Shown here: positions 1 through 9,292 of the stretch, piece by piece | How the letters are laid out: every line of letters starts with the position of its first letter | Numbering within the stretch: position 1 is the stretch's first letter | From: Oscillospiraceae bacterium | GTDB lineage: Bacteria > Bacillota > Clostridia > Oscillospirales > Ruminococcaceae | Assembly: GCA_019424695.1 (NCBI GenBank) | Contig: JAHYZA010000009.1 | Coordinates: 181,618-245,617, forward strand | DNA length: 64,000 nt | Reading direction: 5' to 3' | Notes under the pieces: model-generated | The model's database searches: none | Seen by the model: the letters and a program-made list of their open reading frames with translations, nothing else | What the model was told of the DNA's origin: nothing | Program-made: the position numbers and the translations under genes

Positions 1-368
1 CGCTGCGTGTCTCCCTCACCGAGGACCCCGAAAACGAGGTCTATGCGGGCTATGACATTCTGCGCGCGGTGGGATATGCCGTGGCAGGGCCCGAGATCAT
101 CAGCTGCCCCACCTGCGGCCGCACCCAGTACCCCATGATCGAGATCGCCAACGAGGTGGAACGCCGCCTGCGGGACGAAGGCTTCAAAAAGCCGCTGAAG
201 ATCGCCATTATGGGCTGCGTTGTCAATGGCCCCGGCGAGGCGTCGGACGCCGACATCGGCATCGCCGGCGGCAAGGACGAAGCGCTGCTTTTCATCCGGG
301 GCGAAAAAGTCCGCATGCTCAAAGGGGATATTGTCGGTCAGTTCATCGACGAGATCCACAAGCTGTAA
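1..368 (+). CDS. ispG: 4-hydroxy-3-methylbut-2-enyl diphosphate synthase, 3' end only
   Basis: C-terminal part of IspG (GcpE), the penultimate enzyme of the MEP isoprenoid pathway, which reduces methylerythritol cyclodiphosphate with a 4Fe-4S cluster. The reading frame is open from the window edge (codons begin at position 3), so the start lies upstream. Visible signatures are C-P-T-C at 105-116 and the third Cys at 216-218 followed by the family motif N-G-P-G-E. Together these supply the three Cys and one Glu that hold the cluster in known IspG enzymes. The stop is TAA at 366-368. A second MEP-pathway locus (ispDF) lies about 14 kb downstream. Confidence 0.95.
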   Translation, partial: LRVSLTEDPENEVYAGYDILRAVGYAVAGPEIISCPTCGRTQYPMIEIANEVERRLRDEGFKKPLKIAIMGCVVNGPGEASDADIGIAGGKDEALLFIRGEKVRMLKGDIVGQFIDEIHKL

Positions 369-401
369 GCGGCTCCCGGGTGGGGAAGGAGCGTGACTGC
401 C

Positions 402-662
402 ATGGAGGTCCTTTTCGAGATCATCGGCGAAGTTCTGCTGGAAATTCTGCAGGAGATCTGGCCGCCCATTCTGGCGATTGTGAATGGCGCACTGGTCCTC
501 TGCTTTGCATTTCTGACCTGGTTGTTTTTCTCGCAAGGGGAAGCCGCCAGGGCGGTTATCAGTCTGCTCGTGGGGGCACTGTTTTTGGTCATCGGCATCA
601 CAGGGTTCAAAACCGGCCTGTACACACGCAAGGGCCGCGCAAACCGCCGTCGAAAAAGATAA
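402..662 (+). CDS. small two-helix membrane protein, function unknown
   Basis: Predicted 86-residue protein that I do not recognise. It has an amphipathic N-terminus rich in E, I and L, two hydrophobic stretches consistent with membrane helices (roughly residues 20-42 and 50-68), and a very basic C-terminus ending R-R-R-K-R, which suggests a cytoplasmic tail. I chose the ATG at 402 because AAGGAG at 386-391 is 10 bases upstream; the in-frame GTG at 393 would leave only one base of spacing. It sits 33 bases after ispG and 39 bases before polC, so it is probably co-transcribed with ispG. No catalytic residues are evident. Confidence 0.7.
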   Translation: MEVLFEIIGEVLLEILQEIWPPILAIVNGALVLCFAFLTWLFFSQGEAARAVISLLVGALFLVIGITGFKTGLYTRKGRANRRRKR

Positions 663-701
663 ATCCTCACCCGGTCTTTTTCCATTTGCAAAGGAGTCAT
701 T

Positions 702-3700
702 TTGAAACCACTTGTTACCCAGGTCTGGCCGCAGTTTACGGCCGACCAGCAGTTCTGTGCGGCTTTTGGCCACGTGATCGTGGAACGTGTGGAGCTGTAT
801 CGTACCAAACGTCAGGTCATCATCTGCCTGCGCAGCGCCGAACCTCTGGATCAGGCCCTGTGCGGGCGCCTTTGTGCGTCCCTGCAGGAAGTGTTTGCGG
901 GGTATGAACTGCATCTGCGCAACTACTTTGCCTATCCGAAGATTACGCCGGAATCGGTCTGCCTGATGATCGCGGAACTCAAAGAAAAGGGGATGCCGGT
1001 CAACGGTTTTCTCGACAAGGAACAGCCGGTGGCCTTCGGGGAGGACGGCATCACGATCCGGGTCAATGCAGGCCGCACGATCCTGGAAAGTGTGGAACTG
1101 CCCCGGGTGCTGGCTGAACTGATTCGGGAACGCACCGGTTCGCTGCCCATTGTGCGCCTGGCGGATACCGGCCATGCCCGTTCGGAGGAAGAATTCGAGC
1201 AGTATCTGCAGGAAAAGGCGCCGGTGGTCAAATTTGAGGCCAAGGAAACGCCGCCTGACTTCACCATCGAGGGGCTGGCGCTCACCAACAAACCGGTCAA
1301 GGTATTCTACGGCAAAAACTTCAAGCCTGCCGAGACCCGTCACCTCAACGATTTGGGCGACGGAGGCAAGGTGGTGGTCTGGGGTGATGTCTTTGCCACC
1401 GAGGTCAAGGGTAGCCGCCGCAAGATCTATTTCACCTCCATTACCGACTATACGGGTTCCGTCAACCTCAAGATTCTGGGGGACGAGGATGCCGATATGT
1501 CCAAGTGGGAGGGACTCAAGCCCGGCACCACCCTCATCGTCCGCGGCAACTATATGTACGATAAGTACGAGCATGACTTTGTCATCATGCCCTACGACGT
1601 GCTGCAGGTGGAGCGGGAGCCCCGCCAGGACACCGCTCCCGACGGTCAGAAGCGGGTGGAACTGCATCTGCATACCAAGTCCAGCTCCATGGACGGTTTC
1701 AACGATCCCGGCAAGATCGTGCGTCTGGCCCACCGTATGGGCCACCGTGCCATTGCCATCACCGACCACGGTGTCTGCCAGGGCTACCCGGAAGCGATGC
1801 TTGCCACCGATGAGATCCATCAGAACGACCCGAACTTCAAGCTGATCTACGGGTGTGAAGCGTATTTCGTCGATGACATGATTCCGGCGGTCTACGGCGG
1901 CGCACAGATGCCGCTGTCCGGCTCCTTCGTGGTCTTTGATACCGAAACAACGGGCCTGGATTCCAACGTGGAAGCCCTCACCGAGATCGGCGCTGTCTTT
2001 GTGGAAAACGGCAAGATCAACGAGGAAAAGAAGTTCTGTACCTTCGTCAACCCCGGCAAGCCGATCCCTCAGCGGGTGGTGGAACTCACCGGCATCAATG
2101 ACGCGATGGTGGCGGACGCCCCCACGCCGGAGGAAGCCATCCGCGCTTTCAAGGAGTTCTGTGGCGACCATGTGCTGGTAGCCCATAACGCCCACAGCTT
2201 TGATATGCTGTTCATCCGCAAAGCGGGGGAGAAAGCCGGCGTCAGCTTCGACGAAAACACCTATATCGATACGCTGCCCATGGGCCAGGCTCTGTTCCCG
2301 GGGCTGCGCAACTATAAGCTGGACACCATCAACAAACATCTGGAGATCCCGCCCTTCAACCATCACCGCGCCGTGGACGATGCCATGGCTCTGGCCCGCA
2401 TCTTCGAGGTCATGCTGGGGGACCTGGAAGAAAAGGACATCCATACTTTGGAAGCCATCAACACGGGTCTGGGCGGGAATAAAGAGGTCCTGAAGAAGAA
2501 ATACTACCACCTGATCATTCTGGTGCAGAACCAGGTGGGACTGAAAAACCTTTACCGCATTGTCAGTGCGGCCCATACCCAGTATTTCTTCAAGAAACCC
2601 CGCGTGCCCCGCAGTCTGCTCAACCAGTACCGGGAGGGCCTGCTGCTCTCGCCGGCCTGTGAAGCGGGTGAACTGTATCGGGCCATCGTGGCGGGGCAGC
2701 CCTATGAGCAGCTGCTGCGCATTGCCGATTACTACGACTATCTGGAAGTGCAGCCGCTGGGCAACAATGAGTTCATGGTCCGCAACGGCCAGGTGGATTC
2801 TATTGAGGCCATCAAGAACTTCAACCGTACGGTCATCAAGCTGGGCGAGGACCTGCACAAGCCTGTTGTCGCCACCGGAGACTCCCACTTTCAGGAGCCG
2901 GAGGACTGGATCTACCGTGCGGTGCTGCAGGCCGGCAACGGCTTCAAGGATGCCGACAACCAGGCGCCGCTGTATTACCATACCACCACCGAAATGATGG
3001 AGGATTTCAGCTACCTGCCCCAGGATAAGGCATTCGAGATCGTGGTCACCAATCCCAATAAGATCGCTGCCACCATCGACAACAATCTGCGGGCCATTCC
3101 CAAGGGCACCTATCCGCCCAGCATCCCCGGTGCCGAGCAGGAACTGCGGGATGATACCTGGAAACATGCGGCTCACGACTACGGGACGCCGCTGCCCGAT
3201 GTGCTGCAAAAGCGCCTGAAAAAGGAGCTGGATTCCATCTGCGGCCATGGCTACGCGGTTTTGTATGTCATTGCCGTGCGTCTGGTGGCCTACTCCAACG
3301 CGGGCGGCTACCAGGTGGGCAGCCGTGGTTCCGTCGGTTCGTCGGCTGTGGCGCACTTCTCCGGTATTTCGGAGGTCAACTCCATGCCGCCCCATTATCT
3401 GTGCCCGGAATGCAAGCACAGTGAATGGATCGATGATGGTGTCCATATGGACGGCTTCGACTTGCCCGACAAGAACTGCCCGGTCTGCGGCCATAAGATG
3501 ATCGTGGAAGGCCACGATATCCCCTTTGAGACCTTCCTGGGATTCTACGGCGACAAGGAACCTGATATCGACCTGAACTTCTCGGGCATGTACCAGTCCC
3601 ACGTCCACCGCTATACCGAGGAACTGTTCGGCAAGGAAAACGTGTTCAAGGCAGGTACGGTTTCCGGTCTGCAGGACAAGACGGCCTACGGTTACGTCAA

Positions 3701-5009
3701 AAAGTACCTCGAAGAACGGGGCAAGACTGTCAACCGCGCCGAGGAAAACCGTCTGGTCATCGGTTGTACCGGTGTCAAGCGAACCACCGGCCAGCATCCC
3801 GGCGGCATGGTCGTTGTGCCCGATACCTTTGACATTTACGACTTCTGCGCTATCCAGCACCCGGCGGATGACGTCAAGGGCGGCTTGCTGACCACCCACT
3901 TTGAATTCAAATACCTGCACGATACGCTGCTCAAACTGGACGAGCTGGGCCACGATGTTCCCACGTTCTATAAATACTTCGAGGAATACTCCGGCATCCC
4001 CATCGACTCGGTGCCGATGAACGATGCCAAGGTCTACAGCCTGTTGACTAGTCCCGAAGCCCTGGGCGTTACCGAGGAACAGATCGGCTCCAAGACCGGC
4101 ACCTTCGGCATCCCGGAAATGGGCACGAACTTCGTGCGCCAGATGCTGCTGGACGCCCAGCCCAAGAACTTCTCGGAGCTGATTCAGATTTCCGGGCTTT
4201 CCCATGGCACCGACGTCTGGACGAACAACGCCGATGAACTGATCCGTTCGGGCACCTGTACTATTGCAGAGGTCATCGGCTGCCGTGACAGTATCATGCT
4301 GTATCTGCTGCGCAAGGGGCTGGAACCCAAGATGGCTTTTGACATCATGGAGGCCGTGCGTAAAGGCAAGGTGGCCAAGGGCGGCTTCAAGCCCGGCTGG
4401 GAGGAAGCCATGCGGGAGCACGATGTACCGGACTGGTACATCGAATCCTGCCGCAAGATCAAATATATGTTCCCCAAAGCCCATGCGGTGGCCTACCTGA
4501 TGGCGGCCATTCGGCTGATGTGGTTCAAGGTCTACCACCCGGCCATCTTCTACGCGGTGTATTTCACGGTGCGCGGCGCCGATATCGACTACGAGGCGGC
4601 CGTCGGCGGCGTGCGGGTGGCAAAGGAACATCTGCGGGACAATGAGCGCATCCCCAAGGAGGAACGTACCGCCAAGGACGACGATGCGCTCGTCAGTCTG
4701 CAGCTGGAGAACGAGATGCTGCAGCGGGGCTGCCAGTTCCTGCCCATTGAACTGGGCAAGAGCCATGCCAGCAAGTACGTGGTGGAGGACGGCAAGGTGC
4801 GCCTGCCGTTCACGGCACTGCGCGGTTTGGGCGAGGCGGCGGCCGTGGCGCTGGAAGAAGCGACGATCCACGGCCAGGAGTATATCTCCATTGAGGAATT
4901 GCAGCAGGCCAGCGGTGTTGCAGGCTCGGTGTTTGATAAGCTGCGCTCGGTGGGGGCGCTGGGCAACCTGCCGGAAACCAGCCAGGTGGACCTGTTCAGC
5001 CTGATGTGA
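702..5009 (+). CDS. polC: DNA polymerase III PolC-type, alpha subunit with built-in proofreading exonuclease
   Basis: Replicative polymerase of low-GC Gram-positives, 1435 residues, the usual size. Domains in order: N-terminal region, OB-fold, split PHP domain beginning with H-L-H at residues 322-324, DEDD exonuclease inserted in PHP with D-T-E-T-T-G from D413, then the polymerase palm with P-D-I-D-L (D955 and D957 are the likely catalytic aspartates). Two Cys pairs, C901/C904 and C926/C929, match the structural zinc site of PolC. Translation starts at TTG 702, preceded by AAAGGAG with good spacing; no ATG fits better. The stop at 5007-5009 is followed by the secG promoter, so polC ends its own unit. 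Confidence 0.98.
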   Translation: MKPLVTQVWPQFTADQQFCAAFGHVIVERVELYRTKRQVIICLRSAEPLDQALCGRLCASLQEVFAGYELHLRNYFAYPKITPESVCLMIAELKEKGMPVNGFLDKEQPVAFGEDGITIRVNAGRTILESVELPRVLAELIRERTGSLPIVRLADTGHARSEEEFEQYLQEKAPVVKFEAKETPPDFTIEGLALTNKPVKVFYGKNFKPAETRHLNDLGDGGKVVVWGDVFATEVKGSRRKIYFTSITDYTGSVNLKILGDEDADMSKWEGLKPGTTLIVRGNYMYDKYEHDFVIMPYDVLQVEREPRQDTAPDGQKRVELHLHTKSSSMDGFNDPGKIVRLAHRMGHRAIAITDHGVCQGYPEAMLATDEIHQNDPNFKLIYGCEAYFVDDMIPAVYGGAQMPLSGSFVVFDTETTGLDSNVEALTEIGAVFVENGKINEEKKFCTFVNPGKPIPQRVVELTGINDAMVADAPTPEEAIRAFKEFCGDHVLVAHNAHSFDMLFIRKAGEKAGVSFDENTYIDTLPMGQALFPGLRNYKLDTINKHLEIPPFNHHRAVDDAMALARIFEVMLGDLEEKDIHTLEAINTGLGGNKEVLKKKYYHLIILVQNQVGLKNLYRIVSAAHTQYFFKKPRVPRSLLNQYREGLLLSPACEAGELYRAIVAGQPYEQLLRIADYYDYLEVQPLGNNEFMVRNGQVDSIEAIKNFNRTVIKLGEDLHKPVVATGDSHFQEPEDWIYRAVLQAGNGFKDADNQAPLYYHTTTEMMEDFSYLPQDKAFEIVVTNPNKIAATIDNNLRAIPKGTYPPSIPGAEQELRDDTWKHAAHDYGTPLPDVLQKRLKKELDSICGHGYAVLYVIAVRLVAYSNAGGYQVGSRGSVGSSAVAHFSGISEVNSMPPHYLCPECKHSEWIDDGVHMDGFDLPDKNCPVCGHKMIVEGHDIPFETFLGFYGDKEPDIDLNFSGMYQSHVHRYTEELFGKENVFKAGTVSGLQDKTAYGYVKKYLEERGKTVNRAEENRLVIGCTGVKRTTGQHPGGMVVVPDTFDIYDFCAIQHPADDVKGGLLTTHFEFKYLHDTLLKLDELGHDVPTFYKYFEEYSGIPIDSVPMNDAKVYSLLTSPEALGVTEEQIGSKTGTFGIPEMGTNFVRQMLLDAQPKNFSELIQISGLSHGTDVWTNNADELIRSGTCTIAEVIGCRDSIMLYLLRKGLEPKMAFDIMEAVRKGKVAKGGFKPGWEEAMREHDVPDWYIESCRKIKYMFPKAHAVAYLMAAIRLMWFKVYHPAIFYAVYFTVRGADIDYEAAVGGVRVAKEHLRDNERIPKEERTAKDDDALVSLQLENEMLQRGCQFLPIELGKSHASKYVVEDGKVRLPFTALRGLGEAAAVALEEATIHGQEYISIEELQQASGVAGSVFDKLRSVGALGNLPETSQVDLFSLM

Positions 5010-5045
5010 GCGGGGGGACTGCCGGAAATAAATCGCAAAAAAAAC

Positions 5046-5074
5046 TTGCACCATCGGCATATCTGTGTTATACT
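5046..5074 (+). promoter_or_regulatory. sigma-A promoter for secG
   Basis: TTGCAC at 5046-5051 and TATACT at 5069-5074 are separated by 17 bases, about 35 bases upstream of the secG start. Both boxes fit the vegetative consensus. Confidence 0.8.
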
Positions 5075-5109
5075 ATACCCCGCATGAGAAGTTAAAGGAG
5101 TGCTATTCA

Positions 5110-5355
5110 ATGAACTGGTATGAGATCGCTCTCGGTTGCGTTCTGATTGCAGTGTCGCTTTTGATCATCGTTTTCACCCTCGCGCAGGAGCAGAAGGGCC
5201 AGGGCCTCTCTGCCGCCATCATGGGCGAGAACACCCACATGGCGGCCGGCCGTGAGCGCGGTATCGACGCCAAACTCGCCAAATGGACCAAGGTCTTCGG
5301 CGGCGTGTTTTTCGTGGTGGCGCTGGTCGTTTGCGTGCTCAGCGCCCGCCTGTAA
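5110..5355 (+). CDS. secG: preprotein translocase subunit SecG
   Basis: 81-residue accessory subunit of the SecYEG translocon. Two membrane helices (about residues 4-23 and 58-78) flank a cytoplasmic loop that carries G-L-S-A-A-I-M-G, matching the SecG signature. The ATG at 5110 is chosen because AAAGGAG lies about 10 bases upstream; a longer reading frame back to 5065 would overlap the promoter. In Firmicutes secG is commonly followed by rnr, as here, although a hairpin terminator separates the two. The usual smpB and ssrA are not found downstream of rnr within this window. Confidence 0.93.
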   Translation: MNWYEIALGCVLIAVSLLIIVFTLAQEQKGQGLSAAIMGENTHMAAGRERGIDAKLAKWTKVFGGVFFVVALVVCVLSARL

Positions 5356-5385
5356 TCGGAGAAAGCAGCAATCACAAAACAAAAG

Positions 5386-5434
5386 GGTCCGCCAAGCGCG
5401 AAGAAGTCTCTGCGCCCCGGCGGGCCGTTTTTTG
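5386..5434 (+). terminator. Rho-independent terminator after secG
   Basis: GGTCCGCC at 5386-5393 pairs with GGCGGGCC at 5419-5426 (one G-U pair), with an inner GCGC/GCGC helix, followed by GTTTTTTG. Confidence 0.7.
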
Positions 5435-5515
5435 TGGGAAAGTGGCGGGAAAGATGCGCCCGCATTTGGAAGGGCTGCACCGGACGGTGCGGCGACGTAA
5501 ATTAAAGGAGAGAAT

Positions 5516-7648
5516 ATGACACCGTTACAGAAAAGTATCCTCGCTGCGGTCAAGCGCCGTCCCATGACGCTGCGCGAACTGCAGAACAACCTGCAGGTGG
5601 ACAACTCCCGTCTGCGCACCACCGTTTCGGCGATGGTAGCCACCGGCGATTTGTCCATGCGCAACGGCGCCTATGTGCCGGGGTTTGCCACCTATGAGAA
5701 TGCCGCCAACCCCAACACCATTCCCTGTACGCTGGTCAAACTGGCGGCTCGGTTTGGCTTTGCCAGCCGCGATGACGGCCAGGGAGACATTTTTATCCCG
5801 GGCCGCGCACTGCACGGCGCCATGCCCCAGGACAAGATCGACGTGAAGCTCTTCGATCATCCCCGTGTGGAAGGCTCCTCGGAAGGCGAAGTGGTGGAGG
5901 TCAAGGTCCCCAACAACCGTTTTGCGGGCACCGTCTGCCTGTCCGATGACGGGCGTCTGGCCGTGGAACCCGATGGCTGCCGCGATGTGAAGTTCCTGCT
6001 GGCCAAGCAGGGGAGCGAGGGCGTGCATGTGGGAGATAAGGTCGGCTTCCTCATCACCCATCGCGGTGGGCGTCACAGCGACCATCGCGCTGCCGTGGTG
6101 GAAAAGTTCGGCTCGTCCGACCGCGCGTCGGAGTGCGCCAAGGCCATTCTCTACGGCCGCAATGTGCGCCAGGAATTCCCGCCCGAGGTGCTGGCCGAAG
6201 CCCATGTCTACGATGACGCGGCCATTGATCCCGCCGAGGCCGCCCGCCGCATGGATCTGCGCGGCATCCCCATCTTCACCATCGACTCAGCCGAGACCAA
6301 GGATATTGACGACGCCATCAGCCTCCAGAAGCTGGAGGACGGCGGCTATGAACTGGGCGTGCACATCGCGGACGTCAGCCATTATGTTCGGCCCGGTTCT
6401 GCGCTGGACGAGGAGGCTTTCGAGCGTGCCACCAGCATTTACTACGCCGATAAGGTCATCCCGATGCTGCCCACGCAGCTGTCCAACGGGATCTGCTCTC
6501 TGAATCCCAACGAGGAGCGACTGGCATTTTCCTGCCTGATGCGCCTGGATGCAGACGGCAATATTCACGGCTATCACTTTGTCAAAACGGTCATCCGCAG
6601 CCGCGTCAAGGGTGTCTACAAGGAAATCAACGCACTGCTGGAACCTAAGGAAGGGGTGGACCTGACCGAGCTGAAGGAAAAGTATGCCGATGTGCTGGAA
6701 CAGCTGCCGGTCATGGACGAGCTGTACCGCAAGCGTCTGGACCTGCGCCGTAAGCGCGGCGCCATGGAGATCGAATCCGATGAAGCCAAATTGGTCATCG
6801 ATCCGGAGAGTGGCCGCTGCGTAGACATCGTCAAGCGTGGCCGCGGCACGTCGGAGTGTATGATCGAGGAGTTCATGCTGCTGGCCAACCAGTGCGCCGC
6901 CAATGCCGGCCGCACCAACAAGGTGCCCTTTGTCTACCGTGTGCATGAAGCCCCAGACGCCGAAAAGATGGAGAAGCTGTCGGCCACGCTGTTGGCCTGC
7001 GGGCTGAACGCCAAGTTCAAGAATCCCATCCCCACCCAGCTGGAACTGGCGGCGCTGCTGGACGAAACCCGTGGTCAGCCCATCCAGACGCCGGTGCATA
7101 CCGGCATCCTGCGCAGCATGCAGAAGGCCCGTTATGCCCCCCAGCCGCTGGGTCACTATGGTCTGGTGCTGGCGGACTATGCCCACTTTACCAGCCCGAT
7201 CCGCCGTTATCCCGACCTGGCAATTCATCGCATCCTCAGCGAGATGCTGCTGGGGGCTTCGGCGGAGCGCGTGGGCAAGGACTTCAACGAGTTTGCACAG
7301 CGCGCCAGTGAACAGTCCAGCCGCAAGGAAGTGGACGCGGTCCGCATCGAGCGCGATGTGGAGGACCTGTACAAGGCCGAGTATATGCACGAGCATCTGG
7401 GTGAAGTGTACACCGGCACGGTGGCCGGCATCACGCCCCGCGGCCTGTTCGTGGAACTGGAAAATACCGTGGAGGGCTTTGTGCCCGCAGCACAGCTCTG
7501 CAAGGGCGAAGCCCAGGTGGTGGATGGCGTCAGCATGCTGGACCCGCTGACGGGCCGCAGTTGGATGCTGGGCACTTCCATGAAGATCCGGGTCGCCGGT
7601 GCCGATGTGGCGCTGGGCCGCATCGACTTTGACTATATGGTAGAATAA
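5516..7648 (+). CDS. rnr: ribonuclease R
   Basis: 710-residue 3'-5' exoribonuclease of the RNB (RNase II/R) family, acting on structured RNA and in mRNA decay. Order of parts: N-terminal winged-helix-like segment (residues 1-60), cold-shock domains, RNB catalytic domain with K-D-I-D-D (D263, D265 and D266 are the expected metal ligands), the later F-T-S-P-I-R-R-Y-P-D-L motif, and a C-terminal S1 RNA-binding domain in the last 80 residues. The start ATG at 5516 follows AAAGGAGAGAAT. The C-terminus lacks the long Lys-rich tail of the proteobacterial enzyme. The gene ends at a strong terminator. Confidence 0.96.
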   Translation: MTPLQKSILAAVKRRPMTLRELQNNLQVDNSRLRTTVSAMVATGDLSMRNGAYVPGFATYENAANPNTIPCTLVKLAARFGFASRDDGQGDIFIPGRALHGAMPQDKIDVKLFDHPRVEGSSEGEVVEVKVPNNRFAGTVCLSDDGRLAVEPDGCRDVKFLLAKQGSEGVHVGDKVGFLITHRGGRHSDHRAAVVEKFGSSDRASECAKAILYGRNVRQEFPPEVLAEAHVYDDAAIDPAEAARRMDLRGIPIFTIDSAETKDIDDAISLQKLEDGGYELGVHIADVSHYVRPGSALDEEAFERATSIYYADKVIPMLPTQLSNGICSLNPNEERLAFSCLMRLDADGNIHGYHFVKTVIRSRVKGVYKEINALLEPKEGVDLTELKEKYADVLEQLPVMDELYRKRLDLRRKRGAMEIESDEAKLVIDPESGRCVDIVKRGRGTSECMIEEFMLLANQCAANAGRTNKVPFVYRVHEAPDAEKMEKLSATLLACGLNAKFKNPIPTQLELAALLDETRGQPIQTPVHTGILRSMQKARYAPQPLGHYGLVLADYAHFTSPIRRYPDLAIHRILSEMLLGASAERVGKDFNEFAQRASEQSSRKEVDAVRIERDVEDLYKAEYMHEHLGEVYTGTVAGITPRGLFVELENTVEGFVPAAQLCKGEAQVVDGVSMLDPLTGRSWMLGTSMKIRVAGADVALGRIDFDYMVE

Positions 7649-7653
7649 AAAAG

Positions 7654-7688
7654 ACCCGCCCGGGATGAACCGGGCGGGTTGCTTTTTG
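7654..7688 (+). terminator. terminator after rnr
   Basis: ACCCGCCCGG at 7654-7663 pairs perfectly with CCGGGCGGGT at 7670-7679, followed by TGCTTTTTG. Confidence 0.85.
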
Positions 7689-7708
7689 TGCCTGCAGCAG
7701 AATAAAAT

Positions 7709-7741
7709 AAAAAAGCACCCGCAGCCGAAGCCGTTGGTGCT
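7709..7741 (-). terminator. terminator of the tRNA-Ser transcript
   Basis: Read on the minus strand, AGCACC (7741-7736) pairs with GGGTGCT (7720-7714) and is followed by a T tract. It lies just 3' of tRNA-Ser. Confidence 0.7.
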
Positions 7742-7747
7742 CTTTTA

Positions 7748-7839
7748 TGGCGGAAAGAGAGGGATTCGAACCCTCGAGGGCTTTAGGGGCCCTACACGAT
7801 TTCCAGTCGTGCGCCTTAGACCAGCTCAGCCATCTTTCC
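7748..7839 (-). tRNA. tRNA-Ser (anticodon GGA)
   Basis: 92-base class II tRNA with a long variable arm. The acceptor stem GGAAAGA pairs with TCTTTCC, followed by discriminator G and an encoded CCA (plus-strand TGG at 7748-7750). The anticodon arm CACGACT-GGA-AATCGTG gives anticodon GGA, reading UCC/UCU. The T-arm GGTTCGAATCC is canonical. It has its own promoter and terminator. Confidence 0.97.
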
Positions 7840-7865
7840 ATGGCAGTCGTTTGACTGCATGGGCT

Positions 7866-7894
7866 ATTATAGCAATAAATGGCGAAGATGTCAA
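7866..7894 (-). promoter_or_regulatory. perfect-consensus promoter of tRNA-Ser
   Basis: On the minus strand, TTGACA (7894-7889), 17 bases, TATAAT (7871-7866). The tRNA begins 26 bases beyond the -10 box. An exact match to consensus suits a highly expressed stable RNA. Confidence 0.92.
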
Positions 7895-7971
7895 GCGCAT
7901 TTTCTCAAAAAAGTTTTTTCGTCATTCTGTACAAAGAAAATCGGCATAACTCACAAAAACTGCCAAAACCC

Positions 7972-8001
7972 TTGCAAGGGAAAGTGTAAAGAGGTTAAAA
8001 T
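7972..8001 (+). promoter_or_regulatory. putative sigma-A promoter of the antiporter gene
   Basis: TTGCAA at 7972-7977, 18-base spacer, TAAAAT at 7996-8001, 47 bases before the GTG start at 8049. Confidence 0.55.
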
Positions 8002-8048
8002 TATAACCAAGTTGCGATTTACGCAGTTTTGAAAGGAGTTGCGTTCTT

Positions 8049-9245
8049 GTGTATTCGGTTTTTCGCGATTTGGCAATCATTATTTTGAGCGCCAAGTTCT
8101 TTGCACTTGTCGCACGCAAATGTAAGGCACCGCAGGTCGTGGGCGAAATCGTTGCGGGCTTGCTGATCGGACCCTGCCTGTTCAATCTGGTGCAAGGCAA
8201 TGACACGATCTCGGTGTTTGCCGAAATCGGCGTCGTACTGCTGATGTTCACCACCGGTCTGGGTACCAATCTGAAAGAACTGATGAAGGCAGGGCCGATT
8301 GCGACCCTCATCGCCTGCGTAGGTGTGGCTGTGCCCCTGGCGGGCGGTACGTTGTTGTACAGCCTGTTCTATGGTTTTGCAGCGATCGGCAGCCAGGAAT
8401 TTTATCGGGCGCTGTTCATTGGCACCATCATGACGGCTACCAGCGTTTCCATTACAGTGGCTACGCTGCAGGAACTCGGCCATCTGAAGAGCTTTCTGGG
8501 AACGACCATCGTCAGTGCGGCGGTGATTGACGACGTCATCGGCATTGTGGTGCTGACCTGCGTTATCGGCGCCAGCTCCGGCACCGGAACGGGCCTTGGT
8601 CAGGTATTGCTGCACACGGTGCTTTTCTTCGTGGTGGCCATCGTGGTGGGCATTGTGATTCACTATGCCATGCAATGGCTGGATAAGCGCAATCCCCATA
8701 CGCAGCGCATCACCATTGTCAGCATCGCGTTCTGCTTTGCGCTGGCCTATGTGGCGGAGGAATACTTCGGCATTGCGGATATTACCGGTGCCTACATTGC
8801 GGGCATTGTGCTCTGCACCATGGAGGATGCTCCCTATGTGGAGCGCCGTGTGGATATCAGCAACTATGTGATTTTTGCGCCGGTCTTTTTCGCCAGCATC
8901 GGCCTGAAAACCGATATCAGCGGTCTGACGCCGGACATCGTTCTTTTCTGCATCTGCTTTGTGATCGTGGCATTGGTGACCAAAATCGTCGGTTGCGGTC
9001 TTGCCGCCAAGCTCTGCCGCTTCAGCTGGGGGGATTCCTTCAAAGTGGGTGTGGGCATGATGACCCGCGGTGAGGTGGCCCTCATTGTAGCCCAGAAAGG
9101 TCTGGAGGTCGGTGTGGTTGACCCGGTGTACTTTACGGCGGTCATCCTGCTGATCGTGGTTTCCTCGGTTGCCACGCCGCTGGTGTTGAAAAATCTGTTT
9201 GTGAAGATGCCTCCCAAACCGCATCCGAGTCAGGTGCAAGCATAA
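8049..9245 (+). CDS. CPA2-family cation/proton antiporter
   Basis: 398-residue integral membrane protein of the Na+/H+ exchanger (CPA2, KefB/GerN-like) family. It shows about 11-12 hydrophobic segments, the early motif P-Q-V-V-G-E-I-V-A-G-L-L-I-G-P, and I-D-D-V-I-G in the middle, the position of the conserved acidic pair used for ion exchange. A membrane loop T-R-G-E-V-A-L-I-V lies near the end. No RCK/TrkA-N or UspA domain follows, so it is a minimal membrane-only version. The start is GTG at 8049, with AAAGGAG at 8034-8040. It is a single-gene unit between its own promoter and a strong terminator. Substrate (Na+ or K+) cannot be told from sequence. Confidence 0.88.
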   Translation: MYSVFRDLAIIILSAKFFALVARKCKAPQVVGEIVAGLLIGPCLFNLVQGNDTISVFAEIGVVLLMFTTGLGTNLKELMKAGPIATLIACVGVAVPLAGGTLLYSLFYGFAAIGSQEFYRALFIGTIMTATSVSITVATLQELGHLKSFLGTTIVSAAVIDDVIGIVVLTCVIGASSGTGTGLGQVLLHTVLFFVVAIVVGIVIHYAMQWLDKRNPHTQRITIVSIAFCFALAYVAEEYFGIADITGAYIAGIVLCTMEDAPYVERRVDISNYVIFAPVFFASIGLKTDISGLTPDIVLFCICFVIVALVTKIVGCGLAAKLCRFSWGDSFKVGVGMMTRGEVALIVAQKGLEVGVVDPVYFTAVILLIVVSSVATPLVLKNLFVKMPPKPHPSQVQA

Positions 9246-9248
9246 CAA

Positions 9249-9283
9249 AAATCCCGGTCCGCAGGACCGGGATTTTTGTTTTC
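9249..9283. terminator. bidirectional terminator between antiporter and DUF975 gene
   Basis: ATCCCGGTCC (9251-9260) and GGACCGGGAT (9264-9273) form a perfect 10-bp stem with a three-base loop and T tracts on both strands. It serves the two convergent genes. Confidence 0.88.
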
Positions 9284-9292
9284 TCAAATGTC